Assembly (NCBI GenBank): GCA_013391385.1 | Contig: JACBFI010000001.1 | Coordinates: 95,961-159,960 of the forward strand | Direction of reading: 5' to 3' | Length of the DNA: 64,000 nucleotides | Origin: Sediminibacterium sp. Gen4 | Lineage (GTDB): Bacteria > Bacteroidota > Bacteroidia > Chitinophagales > Chitinophagaceae | In this document: positions 50,853 to 60,389 of the stretch, piece by piece | Position numbering within the stretch: the stretch's first letter is position 1 | How the letters are laid out: every line of letters starts with the position of its first letter | Made by a program: the position numbers and the translations under genes | The notes under the pieces: generated by a model | The model's database searches: none | Seen by the model: the letters and a program-made list of their open reading frames with translations, nothing else | What the model was told of the DNA's origin: nothing

Positions 50853-53800
50853 ACTGGGACTTAGTATTAAATATTGCTTTTGATGTACTCACGTATGGGA
50901 TCTTCATTTATTCCACGCTATTATTATTGTCGTATCTCGCCATTGCTATTTTTTCCATAGGAGAAACGAGAAAATATATTCATAAAAATAGTTTTACAGA
51001 TTATAGGATTCTTGCTTCATCCACACATGCACCGTCTGTCAGTATTCTTGCACCGGCTTATAATGAGGGAATGACCATTGTAGAAAATATCAGATCGCTA
51101 CTCTCCATATACTACGTAAACCTTGAAGTGATCGTTATCAATGATGGTAGTAAGGATGATTGTTTACAAAAAATGATTCAAGCCTACGACCTGGAGAAAA
51201 TTGATTATTTCGTTGACTATAAAATTCAGACCAAAGAAGTAAGAGGTGTTTATAAGAGCCGTAATCCTATTTATCATAAACTATTGGTAGTAGATAAAGT
51301 AAATGGTGGTAAGGCTGATGCATTAAATGTGGGCATTAACATATCTTCCAATAAATACCTTGTTTGTATAGATGTAGATTGTATTCTGGAACAGGATGCT
51401 TTATTAAAAATGGTAAAGCCGTTCCTCGAACAAACCGATGAACGTGTAATTGCTTCCGGTGGTGTGGTTCGTATTGCCAACTCTTGTATTGTTGAAGATG
51501 GTCGTTTGGTAAAGGTAAAATTGGCGGAAGATTATTTGCCAAGAATGCAGATACTCGAATATATCCGTGCATTCATTTTAGGAAGAATGGCTTGGAGCCG
51601 ATTAAATGGATTGATGTTGATATCAGGGGCGTTCGGTGCTTTTGATAAGGAAATTGCCATCAAATGCGGTGGCTATGATCATAATACGGTAGGAGAAGAC
51701 ATGGAATTGGTGGTGCGCATGCGTCGTTACATGGAAGAGCGCAATGAAAAATACCGTGTAACGTATATTCCCGATCCGCTTTGTTGGACAGAAGCTCCGA
51801 ACTCTTTTAATATTTTAGGCAGGCAACGGAATCGATGGACCAGAGGCACCATTGAAACATTGAAGTTTCACAAAAAAATGTTCTTCAACCCGAAATATGG
51901 ATTGCTGGGGATGCTAAGCTATCCTTATTGGTTTTTCTTTGAAATGTGCGCGCCGGTTATTGAATTCTTTGGTTTTGTTTGTTTCTTTTTATTTGCTGCT
52001 TTTGGTATGCTCGATTGGGGGTTCTTCTTTGCGTATTTATTATTCATTGTTTCATTTGGATACCTGTATTCTGCCTTCGCCATACTCATGGAAGTAATTA
52101 CGTATCATCAATACAAACGAAGGATTGATATTCTGATTTTATTACTGACAGCACTTACAGAACCTTTTTACTTCCATCCGTTTGTGGTATGGAGTGCTAT
52201 CAAAGGTTATATTGACTACATCAGAAAAAAGAAGAGTTGGGGCGAAATGACCCGACAAGGTTTTGCGAAGAAAACAGCTGATACACCACAACCCATTGCA
52301 GTTGCAGAAGAAGTAGTGCCGGTTGTTGAAGCCGCACCTGTTGTGGAAGTCGTTCCTGAACCAATACCTGTTGTTACAGAAGAAGCTCCCGTGAAAATAT
52401 CTTGGTACAGAAGAAAAGTAGTGCCTGTTTTGAATCAAATACCGGATGTGTTGTTCCAATCTTTCCGTTATTATTTAGGTCATATACTTGCTTTATTGCT
52501 TTTATTCATCATAGCCAGAGGCATTGAAATTGGATTGGATTATAAAGAGCATGGAGAACCTGAATTTTTCAAACAAGTAATTCTTTATGGTTTAGCGAAA
52601 GATGTTGCATTCATTTCTGCGTTAACCATTTGGTGTTTTGTTCCATTTACACTGATCTATGTATTCAGTAAGAAAGCAGCACATATCTCTTTTATTATTT
52701 TAGGTTCACTTGCGGTGTTAATTCAGTTGGCATTGTCGCAGTACTTTATACAATCATTTGTACCCTTAGGCGCAGATCTCTGGACTTACTCTTGGGAAGA
52801 TATTCAACAAACGGTGGGTGCATCTGCTGGGTTATCACTGATTACCATCATTGGATTGGTTGCCGTTGGTGCTTTATCGATTTTTGTATTGATAAAACTC
52901 CCGAAAAGATTGCAAGCCAATGATGGTATCGCCGTATTTTTTATTCTGATGGTCATAACTGCTGGTATTAGAGATTTGAATACAGTCACTGCCGATCTCC
53001 AACCTGGTAGAGAATACAGTAATAATTTATCCCTCAACAAATCTTATTATTTCTATTCGTCTAGCTTCAATAGATTTTTCCCGAAAGAATTGGAAGAAGA
53101 TATTTATCGTGATGATTATCAGTCTGACAATATTTTCGCTGACGCAGAAATTGATGAAAAAAATTATCCTTTTTTACATAAAACAGATAGTACCAAAAAT
53201 GTGTTAGCTAACTTCTTTTCTAAAGAAGACTCTATGCCCCCGAATATTGTGATAGTGATGGTAGAGGGATTGGGTAGGGCTTTTAGTAATCAAAATGCAT
53301 ATTTAGGCAGCTTCACACCATTCCTGGATTCGCTCTCCGATAATAGTTTATACTGGGAGAATTTCTTGAGTACAGGTGGTAGGACGTTTACAGTACTTCC
53401 TTCACTGTTAGCTTCACTTCCTTTTGCAAGTAATGGATTTAATGAATTAGACGATCAGATGCCTGCGCATTTATCTATCGCCAATTTGCTACGATACAAT
53501 AATTATAGGACATCCTTCTTTTATGGTGGGGATGCTGAATTCGATAATATGCGAGTATTCCTGAAAAAAACAGGGGTCGAAAATATTTATGATGAAACAT
53601 CATTTTCTGCTGCCAAATATCAACGACTTCCCATCTCCCCCTCGGGCGTAAGCTGGGGATATGATGATGCTTCGCTTTTCAATTATATGCTTTCAAAAAC
53701 TAGAGATGATAGTACTCGCCCTCATCTCAGTATTGTTTTAACGGTATCTACTCATAGTTCTTTCATAATTAATAATCAAGAAGAGTATATTAATCTTTTT

Positions 53801-54445
53801 GAAAAAAGAATGGGAGAGCTGAAGTTCTCTGCTCAACAAAAAGAAAATTATAGGAATTATGAAAAGCAATATGCGAGCATTCTCTATGCGGATCAATCTA
53901 TCAAAAACTTTATCAGCGCATATAGTAAAAGAAAAGATTTTACTAGAACAGTATTCATTATAACCGGCGACCACCGAATGCCGGAAATTCCTATGAGTAC
54001 GAAACTAGATCGCTACCATGTACCATTGATAGTATATTCACCCATGCTAAAGAAACCCGAGAAGTTTTCGTCGATTTCCAGTCATTTTGATATTGCGCCA
54101 ACATTAACAGCTTGGTTAAAGTATAGCTATGGCTTAACAATACCCGATATAAATGCATGGCTAGGTACAGGTATAGATACAAGCAAAAAGTTCCGAAATA
54201 ATCATTCTATTCCGTTGAAACAAACAAAACCCGAATTAAATGATTTTGTAAGAGGTTCTTATATGCTGAGTGGAGACAACTTGTTCAAGATCAGTAGTAA
54301 TATGGATTTAGAACCAGATCCGACTAATAATATGAAGTTTCAAATGAAGTCTTTTTTCAACGATTTCAAAAGAAAGAATCTTCAGTTTACGCAAGAAAAG
54401 AAACTAGTTCCGGATAGTCTTATTCAAAAATATACCCGCTATTGA
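50849..54445 (+). CDS. Family 2 glycosyltransferase fused to an LTA-synthase-like phosphotransferase
   Basis: The 1198-residue membrane protein joins two enzymes. Residues 1-470 are a processive GT2: APAYNEG at 68, VIVINDGSKDD, the DxD-like CIDVDCILEQDA, VGEDMELVVRMRR and RQRNRWTRGT, flanked by helices as in PgaC/cellulose synthase. A Pro/Val/Glu-rich linker (about 475-520) leads to a four- to five-helix membrane unit and then an alkaline-phosphatase-fold domain (about 790-1130). There IVIVMVEGLGR and ITGDHRMPEIP bind metal and GGRTFTVLPSLLAS supplies the Thr nucleophile, as in LtaS/MdoB. It may build a polysaccharide and decorate it with phosphoglycerol- or phosphoethanolamine-type groups. 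Confidence 0.9.
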   Translation: MNWDLVLNIAFDVLTYGIFIYSTLLLLSYLAIAIFSIGETRKYIHKNSFTDYRILASSTHAPSVSILAPAYNEGMTIVENIRSLLSIYYVNLEVIVINDGSKDDCLQKMIQAYDLEKIDYFVDYKIQTKEVRGVYKSRNPIYHKLLVVDKVNGGKADALNVGINISSNKYLVCIDVDCILEQDALLKMVKPFLEQTDERVIASGGVVRIANSCIVEDGRLVKVKLAEDYLPRMQILEYIRAFILGRMAWSRLNGLMLISGAFGAFDKEIAIKCGGYDHNTVGEDMELVVRMRRYMEERNEKYRVTYIPDPLCWTEAPNSFNILGRQRNRWTRGTIETLKFHKKMFFNPKYGLLGMLSYPYWFFFEMCAPVIEFFGFVCFFLFAAFGMLDWGFFFAYLLFIVSFGYLYSAFAILMEVITYHQYKRRIDILILLLTALTEPFYFHPFVVWSAIKGYIDYIRKKKSWGEMTRQGFAKKTADTPQPIAVAEEVVPVVEAAPVVEVVPEPIPVVTEEAPVKISWYRRKVVPVLNQIPDVLFQSFRYYLGHILALLLLFIIARGIEIGLDYKEHGEPEFFKQVILYGLAKDVAFISALTIWCFVPFTLIYVFSKKAAHISFIILGSLAVLIQLALSQYFIQSFVPLGADLWTYSWEDIQQTVGASAGLSLITIIGLVAVGALSIFVLIKLPKRLQANDGIAVFFILMVITAGIRDLNTVTADLQPGREYSNNLSLNKSYYFYSSSFNRFFPKELEEDIYRDDYQSDNIFADAEIDEKNYPFLHKTDSTKNVLANFFSKEDSMPPNIVIVMVEGLGRAFSNQNAYLGSFTPFLDSLSDNSLYWENFLSTGGRTFTVLPSLLASLPFASNGFNELDDQMPAHLSIANLLRYNNYRTSFFYGGDAEFDNMRVFLKKTGVENIYDETSFSAAKYQRLPISPSGVSWGYDDASLFNYMLSKTRDDSTRPHLSIVLTVSTHSSFIINNQEEYINLFEKRMGELKFSAQQKENYRNYEKQYASILYADQSIKNFISAYSKRKDFTRTVFIITGDHRMPEIPMSTKLDRYHVPLIVYSPMLKKPEKFSSISSHFDIAPTLTAWLKYSYGLTIPDINAWLGTGIDTSKKFRNNHSIPLKQTKPELNDFVRGSYMLSGDNLFKISSNMDLEPDPTNNMKFQMKSFFNDFKRKNLQFTQEKKLVPDSLIQKYTRY

Positions 54446-55641
54446 CCTTTTTTAATACTGTCATAATAATCATTCAGTATAGTGGTTACAAGAGGACGGT
54501 ACAAGCGCCAAAAAAAGCTTTTACGTTCGAGCGGTTCTCTTTCTGTATACATCATCCATTTAAATAAAGCCACGCCTTTGAAATAAGAAGAAGAGAGAGA
54601 AATAGGATTATCACAAAAATCTGCTGAAAAATAAAAGAAACGATAGTCCGTATTTATATGTGTAGTAATCGCCGGGAAACTTGACGGTATTTTGTATTGC
54701 GCTAATTCTGTCTGCCCGACTTCATTCACATCTATCCTAAAATCTGAGATCACATGATTTATATTCTTATTGACACTTATGATATCAAACCAAAAAGAAT
54801 ATTTCATTTTATCCGGCATACCATAATGATCCATCCCTTCTTGAGAAGCATAAATATAGGGCAGCCCCGTTTTCAAGTGCTTTTCATTTTCTAAAATCAC
54901 TACCAGATCATTATCTGCATTAATAAATGCCACTCCCCCTTTTTTAAAAGGCCACTGATTATTGTGTGTTCTTTTATAATTTTTAATTAACCAGCCAGGC
55001 AGTTCTTTATTGATGGTAGTATCAAATGATTCAAAATATCGACCAATCCAACCTGACCAGTGAATACCAAAAGTTTGTTCAAATTTATTCCTGATGGCAG
55101 GCTCTGTTGGAGAGCCAATAGAGTTAAACTCGGTGATGATGAGTTTTCTTTTTTGTTTCATTAACTCCAGAAAATAAAGATCTTGTTTACTCATACCACC
55201 ATATACGATACCGGATCTGTCTTGTATATTACCTTGCTTAAACCATTCATTCCGAAAAACACCGTAGGCATCTGTAATATAAGCTGCATCTGCGTCTACA
55301 CTTAGCTTCTGTAACTGTGTAGAATCAAAGCGTTCCAATCCTTTGAGTTTGTACTTTTCATCTTCCAATGGGAAAAAGCCAAAATAATCTTTATCAGGCT
55401 CATAACGGTCTGTATTGTTTTTCAAGAATTTTTCCTGATTCAATACCCAATGTAAAGAAAGGTGTTCTTGTCCGGGGTGCTCCACTACTGTTTTATCAAC
55501 AATAGCAATCAGTAGTTTTCTTCCGGGTAGAAAAAACCAAACTACCAACATCCAGAAAGGCAATAGAAATATAACAATAGCGAGTAGCCCTCGCCAAGAA
55601 ATTTTAATACGGGCTTTTTTATTTAAAACCTTCTCAGACAT
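54439..55641 (-). CDS. Membrane-anchored protein of unknown function in the polymer locus
   Basis: The 400-residue protein has one N-terminal helix at about 18-38 (LLAIVIFLLPFWMLVVWFFL) and a large extracytoplasmic domain with no motif I recognise. Visible blocks include YFGFFPLEDEKYKLKGLERF, DADAAYITDAYGVFRNEWFK, GMSKQDLYFLELMKQKRKLI (LIITEFNSIGSPTEP follows) and WPFKKGGVAFINADNDLVVI. The pattern of alternating strands and helices could be a glycosidase/deacetylase-like or Rossmann-like fold. Its 3' end overlaps the GT2-LtaS gene by 7 bp (convergent), and its start overlaps the YaiO gene by 19 bp. Confidence 0.7.
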   Translation of the reverse strand: MSEKVLNKKARIKISWRGLLAIVIFLLPFWMLVVWFFLPGRKLLIAIVDKTVVEHPGQEHLSLHWVLNQEKFLKNNTDRYEPDKDYFGFFPLEDEKYKLKGLERFDSTQLQKLSVDADAAYITDAYGVFRNEWFKQGNIQDRSGIVYGGMSKQDLYFLELMKQKRKLIITEFNSIGSPTEPAIRNKFEQTFGIHWSGWIGRYFESFDTTINKELPGWLIKNYKRTHNNQWPFKKGGVAFINADNDLVVILENEKHLKTGLPYIYASQEGMDHYGMPDKMKYSFWFDIISVNKNINHVISDFRIDVNEVGQTELAQYKIPSSFPAITTHINTDYRFFYFSADFCDNPISLSSSYFKGVALFKWMMYTEREPLERKSFFWRLYRPLVTTILNDYYDSIKKGQ

Positions 55642-56885
55642 CCAATACTGAATTGATATTGATTACCGATAGTTTTCGGCAGATACTCTTGATTCAACCA
55701 GCTACCATCAATAACCAGTACATTAAACTTGGCAAACTTTTTTCTGAAAACAAATCCTGCTTTATAAGAAGTTAATTGTTGTACTCCATTTAACTGAATT
55801 ACATTGAGCCTGTCATCGGGTGAAACTCCATAACCGATATTGAAACCCAACATATCATCAGCACTGGCATAATAGTAACGTGCAGATAAATTATAAGAAG
55901 AGGAAACTGTACTGGTGAATGTACTCGGTGTTATATAGGCTCTGGCACCAAATAACCAGCTCTTGTAGTATTTACCAATATATCCGGTATATACATAAGT
56001 AGGATCTCCGGAAAATTTCAGATAACGTACACCTAATTCTGCCTCATAACTTTTAGGAAGATTTGCATACAAAGAAAATCCACCACGCCATCCCGGAAAA
56101 ACGCCAACATTATCAGAATAAGCCAATCCCACATAACTGTAGAAAGTATTAGAAATACGAGGATAAGCTTCTAGCTCATATTGATACCCATTGGATGCAA
56201 AACGATTGGCATAATTGAATCGTCCTATTATAGAACCGATACCTGTATTTCTACCATAATCCACACTCACCATATGCCATGGATCAGAGAATTGTTTATC
56301 GAAGGTGACAAAATCATAACTCACTCCAATTCTGTTTTTCACTGCATTTTCTCTGATACGATTGGCCAATGCTCTGGCTTCTGTATTGTTTTTATTCAGT
56401 GATAATACTGCCTGAACTGCTTTATCAGCTTCATTGAATCTTCGCATGGAATTCAATACCCTTGCTTTCTTCAGGTATAATCCTTCTGATTTGGGATTAT
56501 ACTTAATGCCTTCTTCACAAATGGTCAAAGATTTTTCATCCTCATCATTCCAGAATGTCATATCTGCATATGCCATACATGCATCTTCATAACCCGGATT
56601 TTGTTTCAATACTTCTTCAAAACAAATCCTTGCGCTGTCATAATTTTTCGTCCAGGTATAGATCCTTCCTAAAAAAACACGGAGATCGGAGTAATTGGGA
56701 CTTTTTTCAATGGCTTTATACAAATAGGCTTTAGCCTGCGGATAATTATTTTCATCAAATGCAGCTTTACGAGCGGCTTTCAGTAGCCCATCTGAACTGC
56801 TGGTATCGATTTGAGCAACAACAGGAGATACCGAGATGGCTAATGCTACAAAAAGAATTCGTCCGATATTTATCATGAAAGACAT
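55623..56885 (-). CDS. TPR plus YaiO-type outer-membrane beta-barrel protein
   Basis: The 420-residue protein has a signal peptide (IGRILFVALAISVSPVVAQ). TPRs occupy about 30-175 (YPQAKAYLYKAIEKSPNYSD, YDSARICFEEVLKQNPGYED). A barrel of the YaiO family then begins at about 190 (NRIGVSYDFVTFDKQFSDPW, HMVSVDYGRNTGIGSIIGRF) and ends with the aromatic terminus QFSIGCLRRF. In Escherichia coli yaiO neighbours a GT2 gene, and TPR-barrel proteins secrete exopolysaccharide (PgaA type). It is the likely outer-membrane exit for the polymer made by the fused GT2. Confidence 0.88.
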   Translation of the reverse strand: MSFMINIGRILFVALAISVSPVVAQIDTSSSDGLLKAARKAAFDENNYPQAKAYLYKAIEKSPNYSDLRVFLGRIYTWTKNYDSARICFEEVLKQNPGYEDACMAYADMTFWNDEDEKSLTICEEGIKYNPKSEGLYLKKARVLNSMRRFNEADKAVQAVLSLNKNNTEARALANRIRENAVKNRIGVSYDFVTFDKQFSDPWHMVSVDYGRNTGIGSIIGRFNYANRFASNGYQYELEAYPRISNTFYSYVGLAYSDNVGVFPGWRGGFSLYANLPKSYEAELGVRYLKFSGDPTYVYTGYIGKYYKSWLFGARAYITPSTFTSTVSSSYNLSARYYYASADDMLGFNIGYGVSPDDRLNVIQLNGVQQLTSYKAGFVFRKKFAKFNVLVIDGSWLNQEYLPKTIGNQYQFSIGCLRRF

Positions 56886-56902
56886 ACAATCAATATTAAG
56901 GA

Positions 56903-57271
56903 TCAGGATTTTCCTAATCGTGTCATGAGTCTTTTTACACGAATAGATAGCTCATTCAAACTAAATGGTTTGGTGATATAATCATCAGCGCCTAATTCAA
57001 AAGCTTCCATTACTACTTTTTCCTGCTCCATGGCAGATAAAATAATGATGGGCACTTGCTTTTCTCCTTTTTTCAGCATGGCAGTTAACTCCAAACCCGA
57101 TGCATAAGGCATCATAATATCTGAAATAACCAAGTCAGGTTGCTCAGATTCAATTTTTGAGATAGCTTCTCTTCCGTCTATTGTAGCAATAACGTCGTAA
57201 CCCTCTTTCTTAAGCTTCAGCTCAATTGTTTTCAATAACATGGGTTCATCTTCTGCAACCAGGATTTTCAT
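56903..57271 (-). CDS. Single-domain response regulator (CheY-like)
   Basis: The 122-residue protein is a receiver only: acidic pocket EDE at 7-9, phosphoacceptor D51 (LVISDIMMPYASG), Ser at IIILSAMEQ and Lys in DYITKPFSLNEL. There is no output domain. It lies between the hybrid kinase (57321) and the YaiO gene on the same strand and may regulate polymer production through protein contacts or phosphotransfer. Confidence 0.93.
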   Translation of the reverse strand: MKILVAEDEPMLLKTIELKLKKEGYDVIATIDGREAISKIESEQPDLVISDIMMPYASGLELTAMLKKGEKQVPIIILSAMEQEKVVMEAFELGADDYITKPFSLNELSIRVKRLMTRLGKS

Positions 57272-57320
57272 ATTTGTCTTTCAGACTTTAAGATACTTAA
57301 TAAAAATACGAGATTTCGGG

Positions 57321-60300
57321 TTATCGACCCATGATCTGCTCTTTTTCGTCTATCAATTGGATTTTCATCTGATCAAATAAAGTACAGACTTCCGTTACTT
57401 TAGCGGGTATCTGATCGATATCTTTTCTCTCTCTTGCACCCGCTTCAATCTTTCCTAATAATTCAGAAATATGGGTTGCCTGTAACATCGCAAGTGCCCC
57501 CTTCAATTTGTGCGCTAATTGATAAAGGGCATCCCACTCTGCTTTTTTAGATAGTTCAGCAAGTTCGGTCATCTGAGCAGGTGTATTTTCCAGGAATAAG
57601 TTCAATACATCCAATAGCGAGTCTTTGTCATCTAGGCCCTCGAGTAAAGAGAGGTCATATAGTTTCTGGCTATTCATGGCATCATAGTTATCAGGTTCGC
57701 TTTTCTCTTTGATAAGGAGTCGTATTAATCTTTTGTAGAGATCATCAAAATCAAAAGGTTTCAGCATGAAATCATTCATCCCCACTTGTACTGAACGATC
57801 ACGATCATCTTTTAATGCGGTAGCCGTCATGGCAATGATAGGAATTTGCAATTGTAAGGTTTTCCGGATGTATTCCGTTGCTTCATATCCATCCATCACC
57901 GGCATTTGAAGGTCCATGATGATCAAATCATATTCGTTCTTCTTTTGTTCCAAAAGATCAATAGCTACCTTGCCGTTATTGGCAATATCTACTGTTCCAC
58001 CCACTTTTTTCAAAACATAACTTACCAGTTTTTGGTTGACTTCATTGTCTTCCACCACTAGAAAATGTTTATCCTTTAATAGTTGTGATTCATCTCTTTC
58101 CGCTGATGGCTCTTGTTGCACTTCATAAGGAACTTGAATAATGAATTCGGCTCCACCACCTGATTTATTCGCAAATTGAATGCTTCCACCTTGTAACTCC
58201 AATAGTCCTTTACAAATGGACAAGCCCAATCCGGCACCCCCATAATTTCTGGCGATTTCCGGTCCGGCCTGCATAAATGGCTCAAAAATGATATTTGCTT
58301 TTTCTTCGGGTACCCCCATTCCGGTATCAGATATGGTAAATCGAATGGTAGCTTTATTACCAGCCTGTTGAACCACATCTGTCTTCATGCGTACTTCTCC
58401 ACTCACCGTAAACTTCACAGCATTACCAATAATGTTCACCAAAACCTGATTCAAACGATAGGGATCTCCAATAACAGTTTCCGGTAACCCCATATCATGA
58501 TCAAAAATGAGTCCCAATTCTTTTTGTGCTACCTCATGTTCAAACTGAGATTTGACCTGACTCAACACATCTCGAATTTGAAAAGGAACTTTATCCAATG
58601 TAATTTTCCCGGCTTTGATCTTGGAAAAATCAAGAATATCATTCACAATGACCAATAGATTATTCACTGATCTTTTGATCATAGAAGTGAATTCTTTTTG
58701 CTGACCATTAAGTTCTGTCTGCAATAGCAAATTTGTCATACCCTGAATACCATTCATTGGTGTTCGGATTTCATGACTCATATTCGCTAAGAATTGTTCT
58801 TGCAACTGTTTGGCTTCTTCTGCATTTTTCCTTGCTTCTATCAGCTTTTGCTGATACAAAACCCTGTCCGTAATATCTGTAGCAATACCACCAATACCGA
58901 AGATTTTTTTTCTATGATCGAGTAGTGGAAACTTAATCACCAATAAATTTTTTCTTCCTTCCGGACCAAATATCCACTCTTCGCTTTCTACCGGCTTACG
59001 GGTATTGATCACTTCTTCATCCAATCTTTTGTAGTGATCTCCCGTTTCCTTCTCGCTAAAATCATAATCTGTTTTCCCGATCACCATCTCATCCGTAACA
59101 CCCATCATTTCCTTGAATCGTTTGTTGATGGTAATATATTTCCCGTCTAAGCCTTTGATAAAAATGAGGGATGTAGTATTCTCTAATATGGCTTCCAGTC
59201 GCAGTTGGTTTTCTTTTCTTCGTTGTTCCGATTCTTTGAGTTCTAATTCTATTTGCTTTTTCTCCGTTATATCTCTCACCATACACTGAAAGCCCTGTAT
59301 CCTTTCATCTTTGAAAATGAGTTGTGATGTTTGTTCTACCCATTTCTGGTTGCCGGCTTTTGTTCTGATTACAAACTCTAGAGACGTAGACGCTGTTTTA
59401 CTTTGAAATTGTTGTGTATAATGATTGAATACTTGTTGCATCCAAGAAGGATGCAATAGAAAAGAAAAATCTTTCCCAATAAGTTCTTCCACTGAATATC
59501 CTGTTAGATCTCCAACTTGTTGATTCGCAAATGTGATAATGCCATTAATGTCTGTAGTATACATCACCATACTGGCATTCTCAATAAGATTTTTGTAACG
59601 TTCATCGCTGTATCCTACACTTTCTTCCGCTTTTTTTCTACGCGAGATATCTCTATTGAGTTGCACAATCAATGCCAATACAATGATAAACGCAATGATG
59701 GCGCCAATGATTGCCGCATAAATACTGTTTGAATAATTCTGTGCATTTGCTTGTAATCTTTGACCAAGAACAAGTTCACCACATACCGTTAACCTATTGA
59801 GAATATTAAATATAGCCTGAGACTGTTGTGGTCCTTCACCCGTTGAGGAGAGTCTTTTTTTAATGATTTCTTTGGTTGTGCTATCAGTAAGCACTGCTTT
59901 TTGGAAGCGCTCTTTATTCTTGATGAGTTCTTCCAATGAGTTTAACGATGAAGGAGAGAAAGCTGTGTCATTTTTAGTTTTAGATACTATTTGTGTAAAT
60001 AAAGCATTTGTTTTTCCATGAAATTGCTCAATAATGGGTTCCCAGTTTTTATCATTCGTAATCAACAAACTTCTTGTAGCCGACTCAGCTTGTCCTAGTG
60101 AGCTTTTTAATTCAGCAATATCTTTTAAAACAGAATAAGTAAAGTCAACAGAGGTCCTGGTTTTATCAAGGTCTTTTTTGATGAGATAGAGCACAATACC
60201 AAAACTGATCAATGTAAGTACTGCAAAAAAGAACAGCCATCGAACCCTTCCATGCATTACAACCGACCTGTTTTTGTTATTATTACTCATGATCACATTG

Positions 60301-60359
60301 TTGGTAAAATGATAATGGGGGTCTTGTAAAGATAAAGTTTTGCCCTTTGAGAACAGCAT
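57321..60359 (-). CDS. CHASE3 hybrid histidine kinase with PAS, REC and HPt domains
   Basis: The product has up to 1012 residues; Met24 (60290) is an alternative start. Two helices (about 38-60 and 212-232) enclose a CHASE3 sensor. Two PAS domains (about 250-375 and 390-515) and a HisKA follow, with His near 547 (FLANMSHEIRTPMNGIQGM). The HATPase has NIIGNAVKFT, DTGMGVP and GGAGLGLSICKGL. The receiver has Asp in YDLIIMDLQMPVMDGYEA. The C-terminal HPt has LAHKLKGALAMLQ. It is a complete phosphorelay and sits next to the single-domain regulator, its probable target. The stimulus is unknown. Confidence 0.95.
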   Translation of the reverse strand: MLFSKGKTLSLQDPHYHFTNNVIMSNNNKNRSVVMHGRVRWLFFFAVLTLISFGIVLYLIKKDLDKTRTSVDFTYSVLKDIAELKSSLGQAESATRSLLITNDKNWEPIIEQFHGKTNALFTQIVSKTKNDTAFSPSSLNSLEELIKNKERFQKAVLTDSTTKEIIKKRLSSTGEGPQQSQAIFNILNRLTVCGELVLGQRLQANAQNYSNSIYAAIIGAIIAFIIVLALIVQLNRDISRRKKAEESVGYSDERYKNLIENASMVMYTTDINGIITFANQQVGDLTGYSVEELIGKDFSFLLHPSWMQQVFNHYTQQFQSKTASTSLEFVIRTKAGNQKWVEQTSQLIFKDERIQGFQCMVRDITEKKQIELELKESEQRRKENQLRLEAILENTTSLIFIKGLDGKYITINKRFKEMMGVTDEMVIGKTDYDFSEKETGDHYKRLDEEVINTRKPVESEEWIFGPEGRKNLLVIKFPLLDHRKKIFGIGGIATDITDRVLYQQKLIEARKNAEEAKQLQEQFLANMSHEIRTPMNGIQGMTNLLLQTELNGQQKEFTSMIKRSVNNLLVIVNDILDFSKIKAGKITLDKVPFQIRDVLSQVKSQFEHEVAQKELGLIFDHDMGLPETVIGDPYRLNQVLVNIIGNAVKFTVSGEVRMKTDVVQQAGNKATIRFTISDTGMGVPEEKANIIFEPFMQAGPEIARNYGGAGLGLSICKGLLELQGGSIQFANKSGGGAEFIIQVPYEVQQEPSAERDESQLLKDKHFLVVEDNEVNQKLVSYVLKKVGGTVDIANNGKVAIDLLEQKKNEYDLIIMDLQMPVMDGYEATEYIRKTLQLQIPIIAMTATALKDDRDRSVQVGMNDFMLKPFDFDDLYKRLIRLLIKEKSEPDNYDAMNSQKLYDLSLLEGLDDKDSLLDVLNLFLENTPAQMTELAELSKKAEWDALYQLAHKLKGALAMLQATHISELLGKIEAGARERKDIDQIPAKVTEVCTLFDQMKIQLIDEKEQIMGR

Positions 60360-60389
60360 TCATCTGAACGATATAGCATTAAAAATACT

